In this document: positions 23,151 through 33,666 of the stretch, one piece after another
Position numbering within the stretch: position 1 is the stretch's first letter
Layout: each line of letters starts with the position of its first letter
NCBI GenBank assembly: GCA_951812925.1
Contig: OX638370.1
Location: 7,216,001 to 7,280,000 of the forward strand
Origin: Calliopum simillimum
Lineage: Eukaryota; Arthropoda; Insecta; Diptera; Lauxaniidae
Direction of reading: 5' to 3'
Length of the DNA stretch: 64,000 nt
Position numbers and translations under genes: made by a program
The notes under the pieces: model-generated
Told to the model about the DNA's origin: nothing
Seen by the model: the letters and a program-made list of their open reading frames with translations, nothing else
The model's database searches: none

Positions 23151-24035
23151 TATAGGGTGTATCGCATAATGTTTCGAAGCTTCTGGAAGGGGACAGAAGA
23201 AGCCTGCCAAAAAATTGCACCTGAGGGTGGGTCTAAATTGTACCCCTGAGGAATTATAGGGTTAGAACTGATTTTCTAACTTGTTTTTTAAAAAAAAAAA
23301 AATGTTCTTGGGTCACGCTAGCGTTTTAGAGAAAACTTTTTTATGTAGAATTTTAGCTAATTGTATGAGCTTTTTAAGAATGTATTTGAACTTTAGGGTT
23401 TAAAAGAGTTTTGCAAAGTTCTAGACCTTTTTTACCCCGTTTTTTACTTTGGCGGCCATTTTAGTATAAGAAAGGTCCTATTAACATACATTTTATAATT
23501 TTTTTTAAAATCTTCGTTAAATTTTCTTTAATTTGGTAGTACATTTGTCATACCATATTTTTGATTTGAGGTCAGAAAACTGACCTTTATCTACAGCAGC
23601 CCTTAAACGGATTGTTCTTGAAAAGTATTTTTTTCTGGCCTCAATTAAAAAAGTTGGTGTGACAAATGTGCAATCGAATTAAAGGAAATTTAACAATAAT
23701 TCTAAAAAAACTATAAAGGGGTATGTTAATAGGACTTTTTTCGTACGAAAATAGGCACCAAAGTCAAAAAAAGAAAAAAAAATTAAATTTCTGAACCTTA
23801 TAAACCAAATACACACTAAAGTTCTTACAATTTGCTAAAAGACTTCCACAAAAGAATTTTCTCTAAAATGTTAGGGTGACCTAAGAAAATTTTTTTCTAA
23901 AACAAGTTAGAAAATCAGTTTTAAACCTCTCTCCTCAGGGGTACATTTTAGACCCACCCGTTGGTGTAGATTTTTGTAAGACTAGGCCTCGTCTATCAAC
24001 TCAAAGCTTCGTAACCTTAAGCGATACACCCTGTA
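23151..24035. mobile_element. Foldback element, 0.89 kb, nearly all inverted repeat
   Basis: Ends are TATAGGGTGTATCGC on the left and GCGATACACCCTGTA on the right. Each arm runs about 430 bp to a centre near 23600, passing through GGGTGGGTCTAAA, GTACCCCTGAGG, GAAAATCAGTTTT-type words and CCTATTAACATAC. A fragment of its left end recurs near 43508. No transposase frame is present. Confidence 0.85.
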
Positions 24036-24442
24036 GACAACGCTAAGAGTTTATGTCCTATTTTTTCGTCGAACAACATATAAGTTGGCTGACGAATTTA
24101 CTTTTCTGCTACTGCTTTTACATCTAACGCAGAACTTTGGAAAATTTAATTGGCGTCTACAGCATTGGGAATCATTTTCTGACTTCTTCCCATTTTTTGT
24201 CGACTACGAGCACTACCTGCATCGCTTTTCTGTTATTTCTGACAAATGATTCACATATATTTTGAAATTTGTTGAAATATTTTTTCAAATGTCAAATGTG
24301 TTTCTAGACAATCATAAAAATCAAAAAAAAAAAAAACAATCTTTTGAATCTTGGACTTACCAATCTGCGGTGATAGGACATCAAAAATAAGAAAATACTT
24401 AAAAATCAACATAAAAACGATCTGGTTGGTTGTACACGCAAA
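24036..24442. other. Upstream region of the glutamate carrier gene
   Basis: The 400 bp before the start codon carry no repeat seen elsewhere in the window and probably hold the 5' untranslated region and promoter. No TATA box or initiator stands out clearly. An upstream intron cannot be excluded. Confidence 0.5.
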
Positions 24443-25387
24443 ATGCCTCATACTATGCAACAAGTATCCGCACCAACATCATTTGCGATGATACCAAAAA
24501 TTGCCAATGGTGCAATTGGAGGTGTTATTGCTGTAGCGATTGTCTTTCCATTGGATTTAGTAAAGACGCGCCTACAAAATCAACCCATTGGACCGAATGG
24601 CGAAAAAATGTACAAAAATATGTTCGATTGCTTTCGGAAGACATTTAAGGCGGATGGTTATTTTGGCATGTACAAAGGTGTTGCTGTCAACATGCTCCTC
24701 AATCCAGGCGAAAAAGCTATAAAACTATCGGCCAATGATTATTTTCGTTATCAATTGACAACAGCAGATGGACAGCTGCCATTACCGTTTCAAATGCTTG
24801 CAGGTGGCTTGGCTGGGGTTTGCCAAAATGTTGTAACAACACCAATGGAACTGCTGAAAATACAAATGCAAGATGCTGGACGTGTTGCTGCTGCTGCTGC
24901 GCAAAAGGGTGAAAAAGTGGAAAAATTGACAGCAACAAAAATATCAATGCGTTTGCTGCGCGAAAGAGGTCTCTTTGGCTTATACAAAGGTAGCGGTGCA
25001 ACTTGTTTGCGGGATGTTACATTTTCGGTAGTTTACTTTCCATTGTTTGCGGCGCTAAATTCTCTAGGTCCAGCACGTGGTGATGGCACGGGTGAAGCTG
25101 TATTTTGGTGTTCTTTTCTAGCCGGTCTGAGTTCCGGTGCGCTTTCGGCGCTTTTTGTAACGCCATTAGATATGACAAAGACGCGGCTTCAAGCCGATTC
25201 AAAGCAATACAAAGGCATCATCGATTGTATGAGTAAAACGTGGAAGCACGAAGGTTTTTCGGCTTTCTTTAAGGGTGGACTCTGTCGTATGATTGTTATT
25301 GGTCCAAATTTTGCAATTACTCAAGCCGTTTATTATTTTGGTATTGCTGAAGCAATTTTAGGTTATAAAAAAGCTGTTGTTTCGTAA
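24443..25387 (+). CDS. Mitochondrial glutamate carrier (SLC25 family)
   Basis: The 314-residue protein is a mitochondrial inner-membrane carrier closest in style to the glutamate/proton symporters (SLC25A22/SLC25A18; Drosophila CG18347 and CG12201). It has the three carrier repeats with signatures P36-L-D-L-V-K-T-R, P134-M-E-L-L-K and P241-L-D-M-T-K-T-R. The second has glutamate in place of aspartate and lacks the last basic residue. The CLRDVTFSVVYFP block (R190, D191) lies where amino-acid carriers of this branch bear substrate-contact residues. No presequence is expected. The start at 24443 gives the family's usual length of about 320 and is preceded by CGCAAA. The coding region has no intron. 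Downstream is a polyadenylation signal and a degraded duplicate of the 3' end. Assignment to glutamate, and not another amino acid, is by resemblance. Confidence 0.95.
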   Translation: MPHTMQQVSAPTSFAMIPKIANGAIGGVIAVAIVFPLDLVKTRLQNQPIGPNGEKMYKNMFDCFRKTFKADGYFGMYKGVAVNMLLNPGEKAIKLSANDYFRYQLTTADGQLPLPFQMLAGGLAGVCQNVVTTPMELLKIQMQDAGRVAAAAAQKGEKVEKLTATKISMRLLRERGLFGLYKGSGATCLRDVTFSVVYFPLFAALNSLGPARGDGTGEAVFWCSFLAGLSSGALSALFVTPLDMTKTRLQADSKQYKGIIDCMSKTWKHEGFSAFFKGGLCRMIVIGPNFAITQAVYYFGIAEAILGYKKAVVS

Positions 25388-25436
25388 GCTTTGTGTATGT
25401 TACAATTTTGCGTGAGAATTTTATGGAAATTTATGG

Positions 25437-25442
25437 AATAAA
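25437..25442 (+). promoter_or_regulatory. Polyadenylation signal AATAAA of the carrier gene
   Basis: AATAAA lies 50 bases after the stop codon, at a usual distance for a short fly 3' untranslated region. Confidence 0.75.
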
Positions 25443-25529
25443 GTTGCTGAATTCTATTGAGAAATTTCTCATTATGACCCTATGTAGTTTTAGTGCACTG
25501 CAATCAAAACAATACTGACAGTACTTTAA

Positions 25530-26215
25530 TGAAACTATTACTGAACTGTTTTATCATGCGCATCCTTGCTTAAGATCTCGAAACTGCTTTACCTATTCGA
25601 CTTATCGTTGCTTTCAACCACTCGCTATATTTGCATTCTCGTTGCTTTCGATTGTGTCTGGTTGGATTAACATTTTTAACTATTCTCGTTGCTTCGTTCC
25701 ATCATTTTTACAGGGTGGAATGAAGTTTATTTCGGGTGTACTTTTAGCTATGTTTTTTGACTTTGAAGGTTTCTTTGCTCTTTTTAACGGTAGAATCTGC
25801 CGAATGATTGTAATTTCTCCAAAACTTTGCAATCACTCAAGCCGTATATTATTTTGGCATTGCGGAAGCAATTTTAGATTATAAAAAAGCAGTCGTTTTG
25901 AAAGCTTTGTGAGGTATTTTGCATGAGAGTGTTCAAATTTTTGGTATAATGTTGCTTATTGCTATTGCTAACTCCATGTATATATAACACTTAAAAGTAA
26001 ATAAAAATGCAGCGCCAGCATTACTGAACTGCTTTATCATGCGCATGTTTTTCAAAACTGCTTTACCTCTAAGACGTTACTTAACATTACGTCCAACTAC
26101 TCGCTACTTTCGCATTCTCGTTGCTTTCGGTTATAGCTAGTTAGTATATCATTATCAACTATTCTCGTTGTTTCTATCCACCAGTTTCACAGGGTGAAAT
26201 GAAGTTTATTTTTTT
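25530..26215 (+). repeat. Direct duplication downstream of the carrier gene, period about 479 bp
   Basis: ATTACTGAACTGTTTTATCA with GCGCAT at about 25538 returns at about 26022, and the similarity continues through ACTCGCTA, GCATTCTCGTTGCTTTCG and ACTATTCTCGTTG to TTTACAGGGTGGAATGAAG (25708) and TTCACAGGGTGAAATGAAG (26187). Both copies end in a pyrimidine-rich CAG that looks like an intron 3' splice site. Confidence 0.75.
25711..25912 (+). pseudogene. Frameshifted copy of the carrier's C-terminal exon
   Basis: After CAG at 25711 the frame encodes EGFFALFNGRICRMIVISPK, matching the carrier's EGFSAFFKGGLCRMIVIGPN. One extra base in CCAAAACTTTGC (carrier: CCAAATTTTGC) shifts the frame, after which AVYYFGIAEAILDYKKAVV follows to a stop at 25910-25912. 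Many differences from the intact gene are at third codon positions (GGC for GGT, GCG for GCT, GTC for GTT), as if the copy was once under selection. The first about 15 codons align poorly. It is either a tandem paralogue's last exon or a partial duplication, now broken. Confidence 0.85.
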
Positions 26216-27791
26216 ATACTTTTTGCTAAGTAGTAATCATAAATGCTTTGATAATTTTGCATTTAGGCCACGAATATGTTCACAACTAATCAATATCGCG
26301 AATGAAGTTATGAAAGTTTAATCAATTAAGATTTGCATATTCATTCAACAAAGTGTCTGCGACTTAAGAGAATTCTTATCAATCGAACTAGTAGATATAG
26401 AAATTTTTATTTTCAACGATTCGGTCCCACCTAAAAGTTAATCGCCAAACAAAACGTACTTAAGAAACTCAAAGATAATCGGTGATAAGTAGCGGCTTTT
26501 AGTTTTGCATAAAAATGAGTTGACACCAAACCATACATGCAAACAAACTACATCAGTCTAAACTAAAAAAATCAGTTGCCAATTCCAAGAACTGTTAGCA
26601 ACACTGTAGTCGTGCATAGAATACGCAAGGATACAAAACAAGCTACTTGCATATAAGCAGGATTCATTACCAACACAATATGCTGGTGGTCTCACTAACT
26701 TCAAATCAATTTGGCTACAAAGTAGCTGCCCTAACATGAGAGTTTAAGTTTTCTCAATGAACAAGATGAACAAGATCATATGGCATAAACGTTTTTTCTA
26801 ATGAACCGAAAATCATTTTGCCCAAATTATTGAAGTGGAAGTTGCACATTTATCTACTGCGAAATATGAGATTCTTGAGATTGCGAAATTTGCGCGCATG
26901 TTTTTGATTCGCGGCGACATTCGACGGATATCCGCTGTTTGCTTAGATGATCTTTAGCATATCATTTTTTTTTCGCATGATATTTTTTATAGCAGAGATA
27001 TATTATCTGCGTTTTTTTTCGTATGCAAATTTCTTTTCTTTCACAACTACACTGGTTTATGCTATGGGTTGAAATTATAAATTTCTTCTTTTATAAATGC
27101 TTACAATGAAAATGAAAGTTATTTTTATTTTGCATTTTTAATTAACTTCAGATAAGTCGCTTCTCTCACAAACGGTCTCACCTGATCGTATTGATCTTGT
27201 CGTAGTTTTTTAATAAATGCAACTTTTTTTTCTACATTTTTTCCCTTGCAAAATTAATGCCATGTAAAAGTTTCGCATTTCTGGTTTCTGGTTTTTAACA
27301 TGTGTGAAATTTTTAAAGAGTTTATTAGCCAAACATAGTTATGAGTGGTATAAATTTGCCATGTAATAAATATATTTATTATGATAGGAATTACGATTTT
27401 TAAAATTTTTTCAATGAGATCTCTTTAAGATTAACTTTTTGAAAAAAGATGGACCTCTCCTTCCACTTGCAATAAACTTGCAGACAGATACTGAGGACAG
27501 TAGATGCAAGATTTGGGTAAACACTAATTGAATTCAGATAAAAGGCCGTGGCATCTCCCATACAAGCAACATTTTAATAAATCTGTGGTGTAGGGTATTT
27601 CCATTATTTTAACCACTTTTTAGCTTTTTTTTTTGTCTATAACTCCTAGTAAATTGTGTCCTTCGAAAGTGATCTTTTTCGATAATTTGCCATTATCATA
27701 ATATCCAAACAATGGGTTAATCAATACTTATTTGAACTTATGTTCACCTGCAAGCATTTAAAATTTACTTCACATTAAGCATACATAAAAG
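26216..27791. other. AT-rich non-coding DNA with a fragment of the CCTCCCATATAAG-type repeat
   Basis: No gene is visible. About 27540-27605 (GGCATCTCCCATACAAGC, then GTGTAGGGTATTT) is a fragment of the family described at 44079. The rest is unremarkable. Confidence 0.5.
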
Positions 27792-28250
27792 TACCCAGCA
27801 AAAACTTCGCTTACATGTAATCGGTCGAGTAATCTAAAAAGTTGTTTGCATCGATTACTTTCTGGGTTACATAAGGCATTATTTTAACACATGCATGTCA
27901 TTGGGCGTAATCGATTACCCCAACAAAACATTCGCTTACATGTAATCGATCGAGAAATCGAAAAATTTTTTTTGTGTCGATTACTTTCTGGATTACAAAG
28001 CCGTTATTTCGACACACGCATTTCATTGTGCGTAATCGATTACCATAGCAAAACATTCGCTTACATGTAATCGATCGAGTAATCGAAAAAATTTTTTGTA
28101 TCGATTACTTTCTAGGTTACAAAGGCATTATTTTAGCACACGCATTTCATATAGCGTAATCGATTACCCCAGTAAAATATTAACTTACATGTAATCAATC
28201 GGGTAATCTAAAAATGTATTTGTATTGATTACTTTCTGGATTACTTTTGG
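27792..28250. repeat. 124-bp tandem repeat, four units, rich in GTAATCGATTAC
   Basis: Units start at about 27792, 27916, 28041 and 28165 (period 124-125 bp; the last is shorter). Each contains TTCGCTTACATGTAATCGAT, a TCGATTACTTTCTGG-type word, and at the unit junction the 12-bp palindrome GTAATCGATTAC (27906, 28032, 28156). Degenerate relatives (TTACATGTAAT, AGTAATGC) occur near 28300 and 29970-30080. Confidence 0.9.
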
Positions 28251-28502
28251 GTTATATAAGTACTGAATCGATGTAGTTATACGAGCAAATCCAAGTAATG
28301 CATTTTTTTATTAATGGAGAGTAGGGACTTATTTAATGGATTCTGTTTTGAACTAAAAATTCATCAGGAAAAAATTACATGAAACATTAACCATTTATTA
28401 ACTACATACTTGATTCGATTTTATTTTATTTTATTAATTTAATGTGTTAACAAGACAAAAACTTATAAACTAGCACTAATTATTGTGTATACAACATTCT
28501 GA
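28251..28502. other. AT-rich spacer
   Basis: No feature recognised. Confidence 0.5.
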
Positions 28503-28606
28503 GGGTTATCGTGAATCAATATTCCTGGGGAATTTTCCTCAGACTGCAGTGTATTCTCTATTGCAGTTTGAAAAAATTCTCCGAGAATATTGATTCACGA
28601 TAACCC
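28503..28606. mobile_element. 104-bp near-perfect hairpin element
   Basis: GGGTTATCGTGAATCAATAT with TC (28503-28524) is exactly inverted at 28585-28606. Pairing continues with a few mismatches to ACTGCA/TGCAGT, leaving a loop of about ten bases. It is a minimal MITE or a structured RNA-forming palindrome. Confidence 0.8.
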
Positions 28607-28988
28607 CCATTAAGTAACAAATGAAAAGTGAATATGTAGAAGAGATAATACTAATCTAAATTATATTTTGTGTAAACTCAAATTAAAATATGTAAATTAA
28701 AAACAATTGCAAAAAATAAATTAAATAATTATTAAAAAAATGTTAAAATTTATTTTATATTATTTTCTAAAAGTTTCTTATGTATTTAAACCTTTTTAAA
28801 TGTCGTTTTTTGACATTTTTCACGCTCTTTCGTAGAGAATTAAGGAACCTTTTCTCCGTAGTTCTTTCCTTTTGATATGTTTCTAACAAAAAAGAAAAAG
28901 AGAGTGTTTAATTTTTTCCTTCACCCAAAAAATTAAATAATTATACAAATTTTTTGTTTTAAGCCCAAGATTCAATTGTGTGAAATAC
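28607..28988. other. AT-rich spacer
   Basis: No feature recognised. Confidence 0.5.
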
Positions 28989-29272
28989 AATTGAGGAGTG
29001 GCCGTACCATTGAAGAATGGAAGTACCAAAAGGGCTTAAGTACCAGTACGAGGCAAAGTAATGTCGTATATATTATGTGCCCTACTACTGGTTATTTGAC
29101 CGGTATCGTTTTTCCAACATAATGGCATCAATTCCACATCATCAAGTAAACTTTTTGTGGAAACAGAAAACAATTTTTATCATTTCTAACAAAATGTCAA
29201 TCAATTCATATTATGACATTAATTTTGCCTCATTCTGGTACTTTGGCCCTTTGGTACGGCCAGTCCTCAATT
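28989..29272. mobile_element. MITE with TTGAGGAGTGGCCGTACC ends, copy 2
   Basis: Same ends as 17102-17361 (right end ACGGCCAGTCCTCAA has one change). The inner AAAGTAATGTCGTATA and TATTATGACATTAATTTTG words are inverted. An insert of about 20 bp (ATTGAAGAATGGAAGTACC) lies inside the left end. A headless relative, matching only the interior, spans about 29390-29580. Confidence 0.8.
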
Positions 29273-30630
29273 TTGAAACAAAGACGATTTGAAAACGCAG
29301 GCGCGTCTCGTTTCGCACAATTGCATCTTGGATTAAAACAAAATTTTTAAATATATGAATCTTTTGAAAGTGAAATAAGTCTTTAAAGGAGCATAAGTAA
29401 TGTCGTACTCAATATGTGCCATAATAATTAGTTATTTGAACATTACAGTTTTTCAAGTAAATTCCATCAATTGCACACTATCATGTAAACTTTGTGCGAA
29501 ATCATAGCCCAATTTCATTAATTTCTAACAAAATCTCAGCCAATTCATATTGTAACATTTCTTTTGCACCTTGAATGGAATTATTATTATTATATTATAA
29601 ACGGCTCATATACAAATTCACTATATTCACTGCATAAATCACATCAGCAGAATGTTCTTACCGTATAATACTTGCTTTTTGTTTCCCATTCACGTTGTGT
29701 TCCAGGATGAAATGTGGAATAAATATCTGCCAAAGATACGTAGAGTTTGATTAAACTTTGATATTATACAAAGCTTGTATTAGCTATTTAAATCTGACTT
29801 ACCTTTCCTTATCCTCGAAACAGTTACAGTTAAACAGAGTTATCACAACAAATAACACTAATTTACATTTTATATTTTTTTATTTATTTCATTTGAAATA
29901 TTAACGTCAAAACGACCAAAAAATCTTGGATACGAAAAAAAAAAACTTTGGAAATGATTTATGTTCCTAGATTACCCATTGCACTACATGTAATTGAAAA
30001 AGTAATTCATTATTTATTGCATTACATGTAATATATAAAGTGTTCTAGCATTCAAGTAATGCGTTAGGTAATCAATTATCGTATAAGGGCATACAAATTT
30101 ATTCAAAAGTTTTATTGGGTAAGTATATACACAATGTATATTATACATACATACATACTTACTTCATTATTGATTTGTAATTTAATTTTAAAATATGCAT
30201 TACTCGTATATATTGACTTAAGTATTGGGTACAACGAGTGAAAAATTCTTTTGTGTCTTCGTTCCAAAACAAAAAAAAAAAAAATAAAAAAATTCTGTAC
30301 AAATAGCCTGAAACACAACTTTGGCCACATTCAGCCCCAGCCAGCCACCTGTGTGCATGCAAGTTCGTACTCTGTCAGTCAGTCAGTTAGTCTGTCACTT
30401 TTGTGCAGTTATTTTTTAATGTGTGCGTTTTTTTTTTCAGAAATTTTCACGTCTGTCTGTCTGTTACATTACAGGTAATAAATGCATTGCATATGCGCAA
30501 TGGGTTACGGTTATGTAAATTGAATAACAAAATTATTTCAAACAAAAGAGTCAAAGTGACGCCAATATATGGTACTCGTTTAAAGTAATCAATGATGAAA
30601 ATAATCGAATTTTGGCATTTTCATTTGGGT
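29273..30630. other. AT-rich non-coding DNA
   Basis: Includes the MITE interior fragment at about 29390-29580, weak relatives of the 124-bp array at 29970-30080, short CATA and CAGT/GTCT runs near 30145, 30375 and 30450, and no credible gene. Confidence 0.5.
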
Positions 30631-30720
30631 GAGCATAGGGTCAAAATGAGTCGTTTCTAGTGTAAGTGCAATGACTTTGATTTCTCGCTAAGACTTTTGG
30701 TCCAATACTTCTTGTACAAT
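30631..30720 (-). pseudogene. Second, poorer copy of the RTE-like LINE tail
   Basis: GAGCATAGGGTCAAAATGA and TGCAATGACTTTGATTTCTC correspond to 17831-17892. On the minus strand a broken ILTLCS terminus is readable. Only the last 30 or so codons survive. Confidence 0.55.
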
Positions 30721-30822
30721 CTTTTGGAAGGAAGGCAGGCATAATTTGCATTGCTTGATCTCATTTGCAATTAACATTTCGTGTAAGTTAGCATAGCAGT
30801 CTTGGTCTTGCACATTGAGTCT

Positions 30823-31132
30823 AGGTCTTGGTCTTGGTCTTGGTCTTGGTCTTGGTCTTGGTCTTGGTCTTGGTCTTGGTCTTGGTCTTGGTCTTGGTTT
30901 TGGTCTTGGTCTTGGTCTTGGTCTTGGTCTTGGTCTTGGTCTTGGTCTTGGTCTTGGTCTTGGTCTTGGTCTTGGTCTTGGTCTTGGTCTTGGTCTTGGT
31001 CTTGGTCTTGGTCTTGGTCTTGGTCTTGGTCTTGGTCTTGGTCTTGGTCTTGGTCTTGGTCTTGGTCTTGGTCTTGGTCTTGGTCTTGGTCTTGGTATTG
31101 GTCTTGGTCTTGGTCTTGGTCTTGGTCTTGGT
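30823..31132. repeat. (GGTCTT)n hexanucleotide array, about 51 units
   Basis: A nearly pure run of 310 bp with only two or three interruptions (a C-to-T near 30897 and a C-to-A near 31096). Short flanking words CTTGGTCTTG (30801) and AAGACCAAGACT (31141, inverted) border it. It yields open frames in five registers (Arg-Pro, Asp-Gln, Leu-Gly, Val-Leu, Ser-Trp repeats) that should not be read as genes. Confidence 0.95.
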
Positions 31133-32984
31133 AATTTTGCAAGACCAAGACTAATTTTGTTCATCACTACTGTATAAAAGCTAGTTATCTATCAAGTTGT
31201 TTCACAAACTATCTTACGGAAGACTTTTATCTGGCTTTGCCAGAATAGCCAATATTTGAGTTGAAGAACGTAAGTATGTCTTCATATGTGGACATTAACT
31301 CCAAAGCGAAAAAGACATATTTAACACAATTTTTATTTTTTTTTTTTTTTTTTTTTTAAGCAATATTCTGGCTATATATTGGTATTAACAGGAAAAAATC
31401 AAAACAGATCTATATATTTTTTAAATTTTTCCTGTAGAGCCTTGCCTTGGTGCATTAATTTGAAGTAATTTTGGTTTAAATGTAAATTTAAAATGCTATG
31501 TGGGAAGCAATTTAGGCCAAGCTTAATATCTTCATAAAGGCTAATAAAAATTGTACCACGTATTGTGAGCAAGAACTTAAATTATATACTTTCAACATAT
31601 TTAATTAAGGCAAACATAACTTACTATTATACTCCGTACAATAAACTTACTAATCACAAACCGATTTAACATGCTGCTGCTACCAATTCTGACCAAAAGC
31701 CAAAACCAAATTAAGTTGGCGTCCACTAGGCATGTGGTGGCTTATTAAAGAAACATAAACCAAACAAAATGATGACAACATCTCGTAAATATTAATTTAG
31801 CCATAACTAAAGCTGTTGGCTATAATTTTAATTATAGAGCAGAAAAAACATACATAGAAAATTTGCATATTGAAATATATAAATTGTTAGATTTTCTCAA
31901 ATTTAAAGCGGTTTTTAACGAACCAAAACATATTAAAATTATAATTCTATTCTTAAAAATGGAGCTGCCTGCTCAGAAGCAAAAATCAAGGTGTTCTTCC
32001 CATAGCAATTAAAAAACCAACTAATATGGACTCTCATATATATTTTAAATTTTCACTTTCAATCAGCACTAACGATATTTTATTATAACACGCTTTGTTA
32101 CAGTTTAACAAATTATAGTGCAATACCGTAAAGTGTACTCACTTTTCAAAGCATTTCAAGTGGAACTAATTATTGTGAAGACATTCATTGTAGTAATTAC
32201 AAATACTTGAAGTTGATGCTGCTAACTAATTACTGACTGATTTTCATTTGTATGTATTATATGTATGTATTGTAAGTATAAATTTTCTTTTATTGAACTT
32301 AGTCAACTATGATAGTTGCAACGGATACATGATGTATAATTCATATTTTATTAACATTTAATTTATATCAATATCCAATTCAATATCCACAAACTGGGTT
32401 TATGGTTCAGTGCAGAAATATGCTACCAATAATGTTAGAAAGTTTTATGTATAATGATTTTAAATCTAATTAGAGATTGATGTCATCGAACCAAATGCTA
32501 AAAAGTAAATAACAATTTTAAATTCAAAAAATGCATAAACATATGGTAAATATTAAAAAATTTAGAAGATGTTGCAAAATATTGAAAAAGCTTGAAAGTA
32601 TTGAAAAACTCATTATCTTTTCAACCCGAAACAGCCAACAGATCAATGATTTTTTGTTTAAAAATAGTGCGGAAATTTGGTTTCAACAAAATTTTAGCGC
32701 AACAATAGATTTACTGAAGCAATAGTTTGGCGAGAATGAATGTCACTTTAAGAAACAAAACTTTAAACTAATTTCCAAGATCGTCGAACATAATATTTGG
32801 CGATATTTTTTTATTGAGGGTATTTGAAGACGTAAGCTCTTTCGAACAATTTTTGTGTGTTTCATTACTATTCTCAACCTTAAAAAAAGAATGATCGGGA
32901 ATCATATGGAAATATTAAAAAAACAACCTTCAACCTTCAAAAGACCTCCGAGAACTTTCGTATGCCCCAAGAAAAGAAACAAAT
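31133..32984. other. AT-rich non-coding DNA
   Basis: A poly-T run sits near 31337-31359. A 64-codon plus-strand frame at 32531-32725 is Lys/Ile/Phe-rich and has no motif. No gene supported. Confidence 0.5.
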
Positions 32985-33330
32985 CAAGGCTTGTTGATAG
33001 TCTGCCATAGATGTTTTTCGTCTTGTATGCGTAGATCATATTCGTTTTGACTATGAATCCTTCAGGTGATCGTCATGAATCTTTTGGTGTCCCTGGAAAT
33101 AACTAATTTAAAGCTTTTTGATATTCCAACAAATATGTTTATCCAGATATTTTACGATTTGACTATGAAGCCCTCGGGTGACTTTCGGAAGCCTTTAAGT
33201 TTTCCAGAAAGCTCTCAGTTAATTATATAGTTTTAAAGTTGTTCATAGATGTTTAGAATGCTCAGATATTCTTCGTTTTGACTATGACCTTCGGGAATCT
33301 TCGAGTTTACCAGAAAACTTTCAATCACTG
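32985..33330. repeat. Degenerate tandem repeat, about 112-bp unit, three copies
   Basis: TTTTGACTATGA-type words lie near 33047, 33158 and 33277. Each is followed by TTCGGG(T)GA-like sequence and CCAGAAA, and preceded by CATAGATGTTT and CAGATATT-type words. Confidence 0.6.
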
Positions 33331-33666
33331 GTATTCACGCTCTACATCTTCCTACGAAATTTCGTCAAAATAGCTTCTATGGTTTGCGATATATAATGAA
33401 AATGTAACGAAAAGTGTTGCATAAAAAGTGTCGCAGAAATGCCTGGCACCCTTGAAATTTTACACCAAACTCGGCCAAAGAAGTTTCGAGAAAATTTTCA
33501 AAATGCTGAAGAGTACGAAAAATATAAGCCAAAAGAAGCCAAAAAGTTTTGTAGCTTTCTTTTTTTTATAAAGAGCCGTATACCCAGATGACGGGATGGA
33601 GGACACCCAAAGACCTGCAAATATCCATATGTTAAAGGCAAGTCTTTATGTTACTAAACGATTTCA
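33331..33666. other. Spacer before the ACATCC minisatellite
   Basis: No feature recognised. Confidence 0.5.

Noticed and set aside
27792..28250. The regular 124-bp array as a CRISPR-like array
   Set aside because: The whole unit is repeated, there are no unique spacers, and the genome is eukaryotic.
30688..31177. Five overlapping frames of Arg-Pro, Asp-Gln, Leu-Gly, Val-Leu and Ser-Trp repeats
   Set aside because: A hexanucleotide array stays open in almost every register; all five cannot be real, and nothing favours one.
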